A DNA stretch of 60,361 nucleotides. Source: JAGMES01 sp023128035 (GTDB lineage: Bacteria; Bacillota; Halanaerobiia; DY22613). Positions 45,311-54,849 of this stretch are shown here, one piece after another. The notes under the pieces are model-generated. The model was not told where the DNA came from. It saw nothing but the letters and a program-made list of their open reading frames with translations, and ran no database searches. The DNA lies in assembly GCA_030627905.1 (NCBI GenBank), contig DAOVRZ010000022.1:1-60361 (forward strand), read 5' to 3'. Each line of letters opens with the position of its first letter. Within the stretch, counting starts at the first letter, position 1. The translations under genes were made by a program, and so were the position numbers.

Positions 45311-46357
45311 TTACTTAATCTCAAACTTAAACCCGGGTTTTTCACTCATCTGATATTGAAAACTTACTCTGTTTACTGACTCTTTAATTAAATCAAAATC
45401 TAAAATTTTCTGGGGTAAATTTAAAGAACATTGCCAGTGAGTCAGCACTTCCTCTTCAAATATCTGGATTGTTGTTAATAAAGATAACTCTTTATACTCT
45501 TCAGTTAACTCTTTGGGAATATCAATCTCTACATTCGAAAAATTATATAACCCCTCTTCATTGATAGAATATTTTTCAACGACATCTTTATTTAACTCAA
45601 ATATATTCTTCAATAAAAAGTAACATATCTCACTATCATTATTTAAACCCATCATCCTATCCATATTTCTCTTAGGATCAAGTAAAGCAGCCTCAATTTT
45701 AATATTTTGCGGGATTAAAATCCCTTCTGGATCTAATTGCGGAACTAAGTTCAGTGTTATGCCAACATGAGGTTCCTTTTGTAAGGCATTTTGCATAGTT
45801 TCAGTAATAATCATTTGAATCGGTTGATCAACTTTATAATTTACTGCATCACACTGAACAATCTGTTGTACATAATCTCCAACTTCAAAGGCCTTAATAA
45901 TTTTTTTAAGTTGTTTAATACTATTCTGGTTAATCTCTAAAAAAGTAAAGTTAATTTCATCACTGGTGAAAAATGTCGTTAAGGGAATAGCTAATGTAGC
46001 AAAAGGTCCAGTACCAGCATAAAGGATATGGATTGGTCTATTGGGAAATTTTTTTAGAACAGATCTAATTCCTAAATAAAAACCCCTGATAAAGCGTTTA
46101 GTCCTTAACATTTCTTTTATACACATTGCTGCCCATTTAGGAGCTATTGCTTTTCCTTTGGAGACATATATATCCTCTCTGTTTTGATCATCATCACTTT
46201 TAAAATCTGATATGTTTATAAATAGCTCATACAATCTATCTGTTGCTTCTTTCAACTCTGCAAAATTATCCTCAGCTTTTAGTAAAACTTCGGTAATCAT
46301 TCTCAATTCACTTTTATAAGTATTCAATACTCTCACTTCCTTTAGCATTAATTTCAC
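45311..46357 (-). CDS. PRMT-like SAM-dependent methyltransferase
   Basis: About 340-348 residues. A helical N-terminal region is followed by a SAM fold: ILYAGTGPFATLAIPL (motif I), FTFLEINQNSI (acidic loop), VQCDAVNY, and the double-E-like MIITETMQNAL. The C-terminal part is beta-rich (NLVPQLDPEGILIP), as in protein arginine methyltransferase-like enzymes. The start may be GTG 46357, ATG 46348 or TTG 46327; the TTG has AGGAAGTG upstream. It overlaps the HAM1-like gene stop, so the two are probably coupled. The substrate is unknown. Confidence 0.7.
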   Translation of the reverse strand: MKLMLKEVRVLNTYKSELRMITEVLLKAEDNFAELKEATDRLYELFINISDFKSDDDQNREDIYVSKGKAIAPKWAAMCIKEMLRTKRFIRGFYLGIRSVLKKFPNRPIHILYAGTGPFATLAIPLTTFFTSDEINFTFLEINQNSIKQLKKIIKAFEVGDYVQQIVQCDAVNYKVDQPIQMIITETMQNALQKEPHVGITLNLVPQLDPEGILIPQNIKIEAALLDPKRNMDRMMGLNNDSEICYFLLKNIFELNKDVVEKYSINEEGLYNFSNVEIDIPKELTEEYKELSLLTTIQIFEEEVLTHWQCSLNLPQKILDFDLIKESVNRVSFQYQMSEKPGFKFEIK

Positions 46358-46962
46358 TTCAGAATAGTTCTTAGAAAAAAATTCCGAAAACCTTCTGCTA
46401 ATTCACTTTGAAAGTTACTATTTGAATCCAAATCAATAAAATATTTTCTAGTTTCAATTTCTACTGAAATAGAATCCAACGGAAAACCTGCAGTTCTCTT
46501 CTGGTGAGGTTTTGAAGAGATTAAAAAGCTGACTGATGATATATCATCTCCGTCATATTCAAAAATATTTTCTTCATCAAGTATTAGACATATTGCATTT
46601 TTATATTTAGCTCTGACATTACCTCCAAAGTTCAAAGCAAGACTGGTATAATATTCTATCATTTCTTCATCATTTAAGGCTTTTCCATTAACTCTTCTAA
46701 CGTGAACACCAGGTTGCTTTTCATCATCTAAACCTTCTATATATAAACCTGTATCACAAGAAAATACAGGAATTTTAGCAGCCTTATAGTATGCAAACGC
46801 TTTAATTTTTGCATTAGCCAAAGGATTATTACCACTTTCATCAATTTGATCTATATGTAAATCAAAATCATTCAATCCAATAATCTCTATATCCAAACCT
46901 TCAAGCATTTCTCTCATGTGCTGTAACTTTCCTGGGTTAGCTGTTCCATATAATAATTTCAT
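46354..46962 (-). CDS. HAM1/RdgB-like nucleoside triphosphate pyrophosphatase
   Basis: A 202-residue ITPase-family protein. TANPGKLQHM is the conserved phosphate-binding turn, SCDTGLYIEGL the metal/base region, GVHVRRVNGK the next loop. It departs from housekeeping RdgB in spacing and in its long C-terminal part, so a specialised non-canonical nucleotide substrate is possible. GGGGGA precedes the ATG. Coupling to a methyltransferase hints at clean-up or synthesis of a modified nucleotide. That is inference. Confidence 0.7.
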   Translation of the reverse strand: MKLLYGTANPGKLQHMREMLEGLDIEIIGLNDFDLHIDQIDESGNNPLANAKIKAFAYYKAAKIPVFSCDTGLYIEGLDDEKQPGVHVRRVNGKALNDEEMIEYYTSLALNFGGNVRAKYKNAICLILDEENIFEYDGDDISSVSFLISSKPHQKRTAGFPLDSISVEIETRKYFIDLDSNSNFQSELAEGFRNFFLRTILK

Positions 46963-47035
46963 AGTTGTCCCCCAAATATTATTTATCTTTTTATATTTTC
47001 GTCAATACACAACTTAATACCTTTTTTTATGCTGA

Positions 47036-47067
47036 AAAATGGTCTCTGTAAATCAGAGACCATTTTA
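47036..47067. terminator. bidirectional terminator
   Basis: The stem AAAATGGTCTCTG/CAGAGACCATTTT with a 5-base loop lies after the alpha/beta hydrolase gene. A second U run is found about 10 bases further on the minus strand. Confidence 0.8.
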
Positions 47068-47108
47068 ATGACATCGTTGTATTTTATGATTAACCCACAA
47101 AAAATATT

Positions 47109-48020
47109 TTATAAATTTGCATTTATAAAGTCAATTATTTCATCTCTAAACCACTCATTTTCTTCTGCTAAAATGTTTTCATCAATTACTAAATGTTTAG
47201 CCCCTTCTACTATTCGTAATTTTACATTATCACCAGCTTTATTCTTAAGGCTATATGCCTGTCTTACTAAAGTTTGCTCATCTTCATCTCCGTGAACGAG
47301 CAAAATCGGTCTTGTAGATATTTTTGATATATCGCGAATTGGTGACGTTTTGGATGTATTAACCTTATGACGAATTGCTAAATGCAATTTGAAAAACGGT
47401 ATGTAAGATTCGACTACAGCATCTGGTAAATCCATACTTTTCATAAAATCTCGCATCTGGCTTTCTAATTTATCATAAGAACTTATACTTATTACCATGT
47501 CAACATCTTCTCTAGCTGCTGCAGTTCTGATAGCTGTTGCACCACCCATTGACAGCCCATATAGTATTACTGGAATATCATCATATTTATCATCTGCCCA
47601 ATCTAATATAGCACTTACATCTTTAACTTCTTCATACCCAAAGCTTAATCTATCACCCTCACTTCGCCCGTGTGCTCTCATATCTAAACATATAGAAGTA
47701 TAACCTTCTTCTTTAAAAAACTTACCATAGTGTAACAATGATGCTGCATCCATTCCATGCATACCATGAAGTATTACGACAACTCCCTTAGGATTAGAAA
47801 TATCAAAATGCCAACCAGCAATTTTCAATCCATCACTATTCTCAACTTCAATACTTTCTATTTCATCTTTATATTGTTCTACTAAATTTCCACTTGTTAC
47901 AACTATACCATCTGCCATATTTTTTAAAACAGAATTTGTATGAAAGAATATCACCACACCTGCCAATAATACAAGAATTACTAATGCAATCATAGTTATC
48001 TTTAATATTTTTTTTACCAA
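47109..48020 (-). CDS. membrane-anchored alpha/beta hydrolase
   Basis: About 303 residues. One N-terminal membrane helix (MIALVILVLLAGVVIFF) is followed by a serine hydrolase domain outside the membrane. HGMHGMDA is the oxyanion-hole region, GLSMGGA the nucleophile elbow, HGDEDEQT the aspartate loop and the GAKHL histidine. It is similar to YqkD/BAAT-type esterases. TTG 48020 is chosen because AAAGGAG lies nine bases ahead. An upstream ATG (48029) is too close to that site. Confidence 0.82.
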   Translation of the reverse strand: MVKKILKITMIALVILVLLAGVVIFFHTNSVLKNMADGIVVTSGNLVEQYKDEIESIEVENSDGLKIAGWHFDISNPKGVVVILHGMHGMDAASLLHYGKFFKEEGYTSICLDMRAHGRSEGDRLSFGYEEVKDVSAILDWADDKYDDIPVILYGLSMGGATAIRTAAAREDVDMVISISSYDKLESQMRDFMKSMDLPDAVVESYIPFFKLHLAIRHKVNTSKTSPIRDISKISTRPILLVHGDEDEQTLVRQAYSLKNKAGDNVKLRIVEGAKHLVIDENILAEENEWFRDEIIDFINANL

Positions 48021-48202
48021 TTTTACCATCTCCTTTTTTAAAACTAATATCAATATATACTTTTTATCCTAATTATAAAATTTAGGATAAATGTACTAAT
48101 TTGTATTCGTCAATGCACTATAGAATTCCTTCTTTTCTTTAATTTTTTTACAATATTTTTAAAAATTATTTCCCATCCCAGTATTTCGTTTTATAAGTAA
48201 AA

Positions 48203-48246
48203 CTCCTTATTTTAGAGAATTATTTTTCTCTAAAATAAGGAGTTTT
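48203..48246. terminator. strong hairpin terminator after pepF
   Basis: A 17-bp stem (AACTCCTTATTTTAGAG with CTCTAAAATAAGGAGTT) directly follows the pepF stop. T runs are on both sides (TTTTTT on the plus strand, TTTTACTTAT on the minus). Confidence 0.85.
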
Positions 48247-49965
48247 TTAATATATCGACTTCAACTCTGCTTTTACAAAGTCAACAATCTCTTTGATATA
48301 CTCCTCTGAGAAGTCAAACTTAACTCCTGCTGCTTCATAAAGTTCATTTACTGGCTTTGAATATCCCAGTTTTAAGAACGCTTCATAGTCTTCAACAGCC
48401 TTATGAGGATTTTCTTTATAATTTTTATATACTGCTAATGCTCCCAATTGAGCAATTCCATATTCGATATAATAAAATGGTACTTCAAAGATATGTAACT
48501 GCCGCATCCAGGAAATCTTCTGCTCTTTTCCAAGCCCAGTCCAATCCACACCTGTATTAAATCTCTCTGATAAATCAGTAAAATACTCTAATCTCTCTTC
48601 AGGGGTATGATCTGGATTTGTATAAATCCAATGCTGGAATGCATCAACAACCATACACCATGGCAAGAATTTCAAAGTTCCAATCAATTGGTCTCTTTTT
48701 GCTTTCTTTAAATCTTTTGGATCTGCATAATACTCTCCCCAGTAATCCATAGTCATAAATTCCATTGACATTGAAGCAAGCTCACTTGCTTCTTCAGGAG
48801 TATGCTTATATTGGAAGATAGGTTCATCAACTTTCTCAAAAGAGTGCATTGCATGACCTGCTTCATGTACAAGAGTTGTTACATCACTATGTAAACCCAC
48901 TGCATTCATGAAGATAAAAGAAGAACCATATTCTTCAATACTTGCACAATATCCTCCTGGAGCTTTTCCTTTTCTATTCTCTAAATCAAGAAAATCTGAG
49001 TTTTTCATCTTATTTAACTTGATTCCGAATTCAGGTTTAACGTTGGATAATACATTGATCGCTTTGTCAACAAACTCATCTACGTTGTTAAATGGTTTCA
49101 AGACCTCTCCATCATAATCTACATTTATATCCCATGGTCTTAAAACATCTAGCTCTAATTTTTCTTTCCGTTCTTCATTCAACTCTTTCATAAACGGAAC
49201 AACAAATTTTTCAACTACATCATGGAAACGATACAAATCATCAGGAGTATATGAAAAACGACCTTTTTCTTTATGCATATAATCGCGATAATTATCAAAA
49301 CCAGCGTTTTTAGCAATCTCAATCCGAATTTCTTTCAGTTCATCAAAAACTTTATTTAACTCATCTGCATCTTGTGCTAGTCGATCCATAACCAGATGCC
49401 AAACTTCTTCTCGAACACTACGATCCTTATCTTTTAAATAAACCGAAAGTTGTTGTAAAGTTTTTTCTTCTCCTTTATAGTTTACGGTCATGCTTGAAGT
49501 AATAGTATTGTATTTAGTGAATGTTTCCTGCTCTTTTACTTTTAAAGGTACGTTTTCTTCTCTGAATAGTTCAATATCATTTGAGATAATTTTATCTAAA
49601 TGACCATACCGTTCCTCAGAAAGTTCCTTTCTAAACTCATTTTCATAATACTTCTTTTTAACTTTAGAATCGTAAGTTTCTGAATTACAAGTAATCTTAG
49701 CATAAAAATCATTAAATGACTTAGAATATTCATCTTGATCAGCATGAAGAGTCATCTTAATATAACGCCAAGACATTTCATCCATTAATATACTGTTAAG
49801 CTCACTATATTTCTCAAGTAATACTTCAAGATCATTAGCTGAACTAATAGGTTCTTCTAATAATATCTGCCATTCTTTTTCTACAACTTCCCATTTTGTG
49901 ACATCCAAATCTTCTAAGTAATACTTTCTTTGTTTCTTTAGCAATTTTTCGTTAGTTAAACTCAT
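48247..49965 (-). CDS. pepF: oligoendopeptidase F, M3 family
   Basis: A 572-residue zinc metallopeptidase of family M3B that trims short peptides in the cytoplasm. The HEAGHAMHSF motif supplies two zinc histidines and the catalytic Glu, with a downstream E in EEASELASM. Length is typical of PepF. ATG 49965 has AGGGGGG upstream; the longer frame from 50007 adds only an unsupported leader. A single-gene unit with its own terminator. Confidence 0.92.
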   Translation of the reverse strand: MSLTNEKLLKKQRKYYLEDLDVTKWEVVEKEWQILLEEPISSANDLEVLLEKYSELNSILMDEMSWRYIKMTLHADQDEYSKSFNDFYAKITCNSETYDSKVKKKYYENEFRKELSEERYGHLDKIISNDIELFREENVPLKVKEQETFTKYNTITSSMTVNYKGEEKTLQQLSVYLKDKDRSVREEVWHLVMDRLAQDADELNKVFDELKEIRIEIAKNAGFDNYRDYMHKEKGRFSYTPDDLYRFHDVVEKFVVPFMKELNEERKEKLELDVLRPWDINVDYDGEVLKPFNNVDEFVDKAINVLSNVKPEFGIKLNKMKNSDFLDLENRKGKAPGGYCASIEEYGSSFIFMNAVGLHSDVTTLVHEAGHAMHSFEKVDEPIFQYKHTPEEASELASMSMEFMTMDYWGEYYADPKDLKKAKRDQLIGTLKFLPWCMVVDAFQHWIYTNPDHTPEERLEYFTDLSERFNTGVDWTGLGKEQKISWMRQLHIFEVPFYYIEYGIAQLGALAVYKNYKENPHKAVEDYEAFLKLGYSKPVNELYEAAGVKFDFSEEYIKEIVDFVKAELKSIY

Positions 49966-50076
49966 AATTACCCCCCTGAACAATTTCTGATATTTTTGAA
50001 GTAACACACATTGTCATTCGACATAGACATGAAATATTCCTTTAAACGCGAACTTGCACCATACTCGAAAATTATG

Positions 50077-52305
50077 TTAAGGAAGTTTCAATACTATCCC
50101 AGCAGGAATTGAATAAATATCTTCAATACCATTTAACTCCATAATTTCTTCTATCATCTCCTCTTGACCATAAAACTTCATACTCACCGCATAAAGTGTT
50201 TCTCCCTCCTTTAAACGATATTTTTTAGGTATAATAGGAAGTTTCAATACTGTTCCATCTGGAATAGAATAAATATCTTTAATTCCATTGATTTGTATTA
50301 TTTCATCTATCATCTCTTCTCCACCATAAAACTTCATACTCAATGAATATAATGTATCTCCTGGTTGAAAAGTATATCTATCATATTTAATTTCCTCTTC
50401 AACACTTGTATCCACAGTTGCAATCTTCGTTTCTTCCTCGTTTACAGGCAACTCTATATTTTTTTCCAAAACTTTTTCTGGTTCAATATCTGGTTCTGTT
50501 TCTGTTTCTGTTTCTGTTTCTGTTTCTGTTGGTGATTTTACCACAACTATTTCAACTAAGGTTGTAACCCCATCTTTTTTTGCTAATGATGCATCAAGAT
50601 CAATTTCTGAAGATAATGAATCTGAATCTATTATTATATGTTTAAGTTCAGTTGGATCTGCAGTTTCAGTTCCTACGATTCCATCATTCAATATCTCAGA
50701 AGATGTTACCTGACTGGATGGTGTCATAAATTTTGCCCCAATATATATAAGAATCAACACCATAGTTATACCAATATTCACATATAATTTCTTTTTCTTT
50801 TTCTTTCTCTTTCTGCTTATCCTCACAAAACTTCCCTCCTCCTCATATTGATGTTGTTTATATCTATTCAATATATTAGAGATTTCCACAAAAATACCTT
50901 TCTCTTTTTTCGGAAAAAGAGGTTGTAAAGCAAAAGTTGCAAAATTTACTCTACCCATGAATACATTTAGAAAAAATATTGCTACCAATAATGTAATAAA
51001 AGATCCCAGAGTAAAACCATATCCATAGTACTCTAATCCTTTATCAGCAAAATGAGCAGTTAATACGAGATTAGATATTAAAAAAATAAAAGAAATAACC
51101 AAAGCTCGTTTTCTAGACTCAAAGTACAATAAAACCAATATAATCAAAAGAATAAATATGTTGAATAGTGATCCAAAAACACAAACTCTGAAAATATTCC
51201 GAACCAGAATACTAAAATTTAAAAACTTAAAAATTGGTCGTGATAATAATACCAAAGTTACTGAAATCAAAGCTTGAACTTGAAAAGTGTAAAAAAGTTT
51301 ACTATAAATTGTTTTTTTCATCTCATCTTTAGCAGTATCAATTTCACGATAGGTTCCTGTTTTATTAACTAATCCATAATATTTTTTATAAGTATCATAA
51401 AATTCCGTTTCTACAGATACCAAAAATAATACCATCGAAGGTATGATAGTTAGATATGCTAAAAATACTGCATTATCATAAACTGGAGCATATTGATAAG
51501 TGCTATATACCTCTATCCCTGCAATACTAAACCACATTAAAATATCATCTACCCAAAGACCTAATGTATAAAATAATCCAATAAAAAACAGACTGGGTAG
51601 TCTATTTAAATATCTTATAAAATCATATTCTAAATGATTCCCAAAATAAAAAGTTGATAAAAAGTTGTAAATAAGCATAATAAACGTCAAACTTAGTCCG
51701 ATCAAATAGGTAAATAAAAAAGTAGTAGAAAAGGTTAATGAAGGCAACTGTACTGGCTTATATATAAATAGAATCGACAATCCAATTGATAAAAGGCCAC
51801 CATAAATATAGGCTTTAGCAATTAATTCATAATTTTTCACAGCACTCAGATAAACCATTACAATCCAGATCATAGAAATAATTATAAATAGATAAATTGC
51901 TATCACTTTATAATAAATTGGAAGAGGACGATTCCAATAAAAAAGTACAGAAGCAATAAATCCAATAATAAATACAATTTTATTTAATCCAACAAACGAA
52001 GGACGGATAGATTCATAATCCTCACTATAGAGTTTATCCGAAATATATCTAGTAATAAGTAATTGCCAGGGTGCAGTGATAATTTGAGAAAACACAAAAC
52101 TATATACAATAGTTCCTAAAAACAGCTCTTTTTCTGGAAAAACACCATCAATGAAATTCATAAAAAACATAAGTATATTTACAGTAACTACAGCAGCAAT
52201 CCATGGCCCTGCCGCTACCAAAGCAGAATATAAATATGCTTTACTACGATTTAAATAAGTTTCATCCTGAAACATCTTTTTTAGTGTAAATCCAATTCCA
52301 GCCAT
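50077..52305 (-). CDS. pelG: PelG-type polysaccharide exporter fused to two LysM domains
   Basis: 742 residues. The first about 465 are PelG: the canonical start MAGIGFTLKKMF and about 12 membrane segments of the MOP flippase superfamily, which moves the Pel polymer across the inner membrane. A new C-terminal part follows: a charged cytoplasmic loop ending in a run of Lys (RKRKKKKKK), one extra membrane segment (about 508-524), an acidic linker with six Thr-Glu repeats (593-604) and two LysM domains (about 643-690 and 696-742). Standard PelG has no such tail. Positive-inside logic puts the LysM domains outside, at the wall. ATG 52305 follows AGGTGA, four bases after the pelF stop. Confidence 0.88.
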   Translation of the reverse strand: MAGIGFTLKKMFQDETYLNRSKAYLYSALVAAGPWIAAVVTVNILMFFMNFIDGVFPEKELFLGTIVYSFVFSQIITAPWQLLITRYISDKLYSEDYESIRPSFVGLNKIVFIIGFIASVLFYWNRPLPIYYKVIAIYLFIIISMIWIVMVYLSAVKNYELIAKAYIYGGLLSIGLSILFIYKPVQLPSLTFSTTFLFTYLIGLSLTFIMLIYNFLSTFYFGNHLEYDFIRYLNRLPSLFFIGLFYTLGLWVDDILMWFSIAGIEVYSTYQYAPVYDNAVFLAYLTIIPSMVLFLVSVETEFYDTYKKYYGLVNKTGTYREIDTAKDEMKKTIYSKLFYTFQVQALISVTLVLLSRPIFKFLNFSILVRNIFRVCVFGSLFNIFILLIILVLLYFESRKRALVISFIFLISNLVLTAHFADKGLEYYGYGFTLGSFITLLVAIFFLNVFMGRVNFATFALQPLFPKKEKGIFVEISNILNRYKQHQYEEEGSFVRISRKRKKKKKKLYVNIGITMVLILIYIGAKFMTPSSQVTSSEILNDGIVGTETADPTELKHIIIDSDSLSSEIDLDASLAKKDGVTTLVEIVVVKSPTETETETETETEPDIEPEKVLEKNIELPVNEEETKIATVDTSVEEEIKYDRYTFQPGDTLYSLSMKFYGGEEMIDEIIQINGIKDIYSIPDGTVLKLPIIPKKYRLKEGETLYAVSMKFYGQEEMIEEIMELNGIEDIYSIPAGIVLKLP
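50494..50529 (-). repeat. hexanucleotide microsatellite encoding (Thr-Glu)6 in PelG
   Basis: Six perfect copies of TTCTGT (plus strand; ACAGAA on the coding strand). Copy-number changes keep the frame and would alter only the length of the extracellular linker. Confidence 0.9.
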
Positions 52306-52309
52306 AGGC

Positions 52310-53713
52310 TCACCTAATTCTTTCGTATATTTTTCTGTAATTCTCAATAAATAATTCTTTACTATATGCTCTTTCTACTCTTTTCCGTCCATTTTGTCCC
52401 ATTATATTTCGTAAATCTGGATTTTTTAATAACCTTAATATCTGAGCAGCAGTCTCGTTGGGTGATACTAAATTAGTGACTATTCCACATACATCTTCAT
52501 TCTCATCTTTTTCTAATAATTCTTTACATGAACCCACATCTGTAGAAACCACTGGAATTCCAGAAGCCATTCCTTCTAAGATAACTAGTGGTTGTGCTTC
52601 TGATATTGATGTCAATACCAGTACATCTATTTTTTTAAAGTATTCTTTTACATCAGCTCTACCTGTAAATATTATATTTTCCTCTAACTGTAATATTTTA
52701 ACTAAACCTTTGCACTGTTGAAAGTACTCTGGATCCTCATCTGTTGGACCTATTAAATAAAGTTTTACAGAATCAACTGTTTCTTTAATAATTTTAAATG
52801 CACGGATTAAAGTCATAACATCCTTAATCGGTACTATTCTCAAAATAGCTCCAATGTTATAACCTACATGAACTTCTTTTTCAACGGTATACCTTTTTAA
52901 GTCAACTCCGTTAGAAATAACACGAGTACGATCTCTTGGCACACCAAGTTCAAGTTGTATATTTCGATTTCGTTCAAATAAAGCAATAATTGTATCCGCT
53001 TCTTTATAAGCCGCTGTAGAAAGAAAATAAAAAAAATCAATCCATAATCTCTTATAAATTCCGTTTACCCATTTTGCTTTAATAATCTCTTCTTCTCGTT
53101 CTCGAGCATAAATTCCATGCTCTGTCAATATTAAAGGCTTTTGGTTCATCTCATGAAAATAAACACTAAGAATACCAGCATATCCAGTAGATACTGCATG
53201 ATAAATATCCGCTTCAACTACTTCATAATGAAATAAATGTAAAAATGGTAATAGCATAGTTCGTATTGTCCAAAAAAAAGTATTAAAGCTCACATCACTA
53301 TACTTTTCTTGGTAAAATTTTTTTAATATATTCCAATATACTTCGCTTTGTAAAAAATCAATAACACTTCCTAGCTTTTTTTTATTTGTTATCAGCTTAA
53401 TTGTTTCTTTCCAATTAACACTAGAATCCATTGATATAAATTTAGATAGACATTCTCTTTCTTTTCTATTTAAATATACTCTTTTTTTAAAATATCGATG
53501 TTTTAATGTCAGATAGTCGTCCAAATAAACCGTCCTTATTTCTTTTAAATTATCTGGAATATCATAGTGACATTCTAACTTTTCTTTATTTGAAGGCATT
53601 AAAGATAAAACTTTAAAATTCATATCAGGTAGTTCACTTATCAATTGATGAATCCAGCTAGATACACCACCAGTAATATATGGATAAGAACCTTCTGCGA
53701 TTATGCAAATCAT
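52310..53713 (-). CDS. pelF: PelF-type glycosyltransferase
   Basis: A 467-residue GT4 glycosyltransferase. It begins MICIIAEGSYPYITGGVSSW, the PelF signature, and has the GT-B donor site EGMASGIPVVSTDVGSCKELL. PelF polymerises the GalNAc/GlcNAc-rich Pel chain from UDP-sugars in the cytoplasm. ATG 53713 overlaps the pelE stop (ATGA) with GAGGAG upstream, so the pair is coupled. It has no membrane segment and would work with PelD, PelE and PelG. Confidence 0.93.
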   Translation of the reverse strand: MICIIAEGSYPYITGGVSSWIHQLISELPDMNFKVLSLMPSNKEKLECHYDIPDNLKEIRTVYLDDYLTLKHRYFKKRVYLNRKERECLSKFISMDSSVNWKETIKLITNKKKLGSVIDFLQSEVYWNILKKFYQEKYSDVSFNTFFWTIRTMLLPFLHLFHYEVVEADIYHAVSTGYAGILSVYFHEMNQKPLILTEHGIYAREREEEIIKAKWVNGIYKRLWIDFFYFLSTAAYKEADTIIALFERNRNIQLELGVPRDRTRVISNGVDLKRYTVEKEVHVGYNIGAILRIVPIKDVMTLIRAFKIIKETVDSVKLYLIGPTDEDPEYFQQCKGLVKILQLEENIIFTGRADVKEYFKKIDVLVLTSISEAQPLVILEGMASGIPVVSTDVGSCKELLEKDENEDVCGIVTNLVSPNETAAQILRLLKNPDLRNIMGQNGRKRVERAYSKELFIENYRKIYERIR

Positions 53714-54690
53714 GCTATCTCCTCTTTTCCTATCCAATATGCTAATATAGTTTGATACTTTTTAGGAATTTCAATCTCTCTTTTTTTCAAATCCAAAAGC
53801 ACACGATTTAATTCTGTAAAGTCTTTTTTTTCATAAGCAATTTGCAGTTGATATAGAATCCCTTCAAATCTTTCTGGAAAAATATTTAATAATATTCTAT
53901 TAATCTCTTCTGAACGTTCAAAATTGCCACCACGTATATATGCCACTATCAGTTCTTCTAAAATTTCTGGAGTTTCCTTCTTTAATCCACGTAATTTATT
54001 TAAGATATCAATGTATTCACTATTAAATATTTGCAATACCTCTCCTGATATTAAACCTGATTCTATATAATTTTTATAAACTTGTCTGAGCTTTTGTAAT
54101 GTCGATAAGTTTTTATTCAAGTTAAAATCTTCTCTAAGTTGAGTAATTAAATGAGAGAATTCATTTTCTATCATATTTATAGAAACAGCAGAATAGTGTT
54201 TTACTTCACCATCCCAATCCATTAAACCCTTTTGTAAAAGTTTAATCTTTCCTACATACTGATTTAAACTAGAATCAATAATTAATTGTTTTTTACTATC
54301 TCCATCTAATAAATTCATCTGATCCAAGAAGCTTATAGTTTGAAGCTCTTTTTCAAAATCTATCTTATCATTATAATCTAAAAATCGTTGATATTTAATA
54401 TATCGTTCATAATCATTTAAAACTATACTATCCCTCAAGAAATAATGTATACTAAAATATAAAATTGAAACAACCATCTCCCCTAAGCCAGGTAAAAAAA
54501 GTGCTAAATAAGTAGGCACTCCGTCATAGTCGTCCAAATATTTATCAGCAAAAAATTTAATGATTAAATATATTACTATATGAACTACTAAAACTTCTTT
54601 TCCATAATGGGGATTATTAAATAAAAAAAGAAAAATACCTACATCTAATAATCCCAATAGAAAAATCAAACCAATAACTAAATATTCCAT
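53710..54690 (-). CDS. pelE: PelE-like membrane protein with helical-repeat domain
   Basis: 326 residues. Two to four membrane segments (LVIGLIFLLGLLDVGIFLFLF; VVHIVIYLIIKFFA; YLALFLPGLGEMVVSILYF) are followed by a helical, TPR-like cytoplasmic region (about 130-326, e.g. SEEINRILLNIFPERFEGILY). It lies between pelD and pelF, the place of PelE, which supports the PelD-PelF synthase complex. The sequence is divergent, so I rely on topology and position. Confidence 0.75.
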   Translation of the reverse strand: MEYLVIGLIFLLGLLDVGIFLFLFNNPHYGKEVLVVHIVIYLIIKFFADKYLDDYDGVPTYLALFLPGLGEMVVSILYFSIHYFLRDSIVLNDYERYIKYQRFLDYNDKIDFEKELQTISFLDQMNLLDGDSKKQLIIDSSLNQYVGKIKLLQKGLMDWDGEVKHYSAVSINMIENEFSHLITQLREDFNLNKNLSTLQKLRQVYKNYIESGLISGEVLQIFNSEYIDILNKLRGLKKETPEILEELIVAYIRGGNFERSEEINRILLNIFPERFEGILYQLQIAYEKKDFTELNRVLLDLKKREIEIPKKYQTILAYWIGKEEIA

Positions 54691-54750
54691 TACACATTCA
54701 CCATTTCTTTATTTTCATTAACTTTTTTAATTTTATCTTTTGAGTTAAGA

Positions 54751-54849
54751 CCCTCACTTCTATAAGTGGGGGAAATTGTTTTTAATCTTCAGTGGGGGTA
54801 GAATCCCCTACTGAAGCCCCGATGTTCAGCTTTAGCTGGACGAGTTCAC
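54751..54849 (+). mobile_element. triple-hairpin block resembling an IS200/IS605 right end, overlapping pelD 3' end
   Basis: On the plus strand three hairpins follow one another. The first, at 54751-54772, pairs CCCTCACTT with AAGTGGGGG. The second, at 54787-54816, pairs CTTCAGT-GGGG with CCCC-T-ACTGAAG. The third, at 54824-54841, pairs GTTCAGC with GCTGGAC. A GAGTTCAC tail ends at 54849. GC content rises well above the surrounding AT-rich DNA. The layout looks like the right end of a TnpB-coding IS605-type element, whose transcript forms the omega-RNA. No transposase or tnpB gene is left. The last codons of pelD (about 397-421) lie inside it. Confidence 0.5.
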
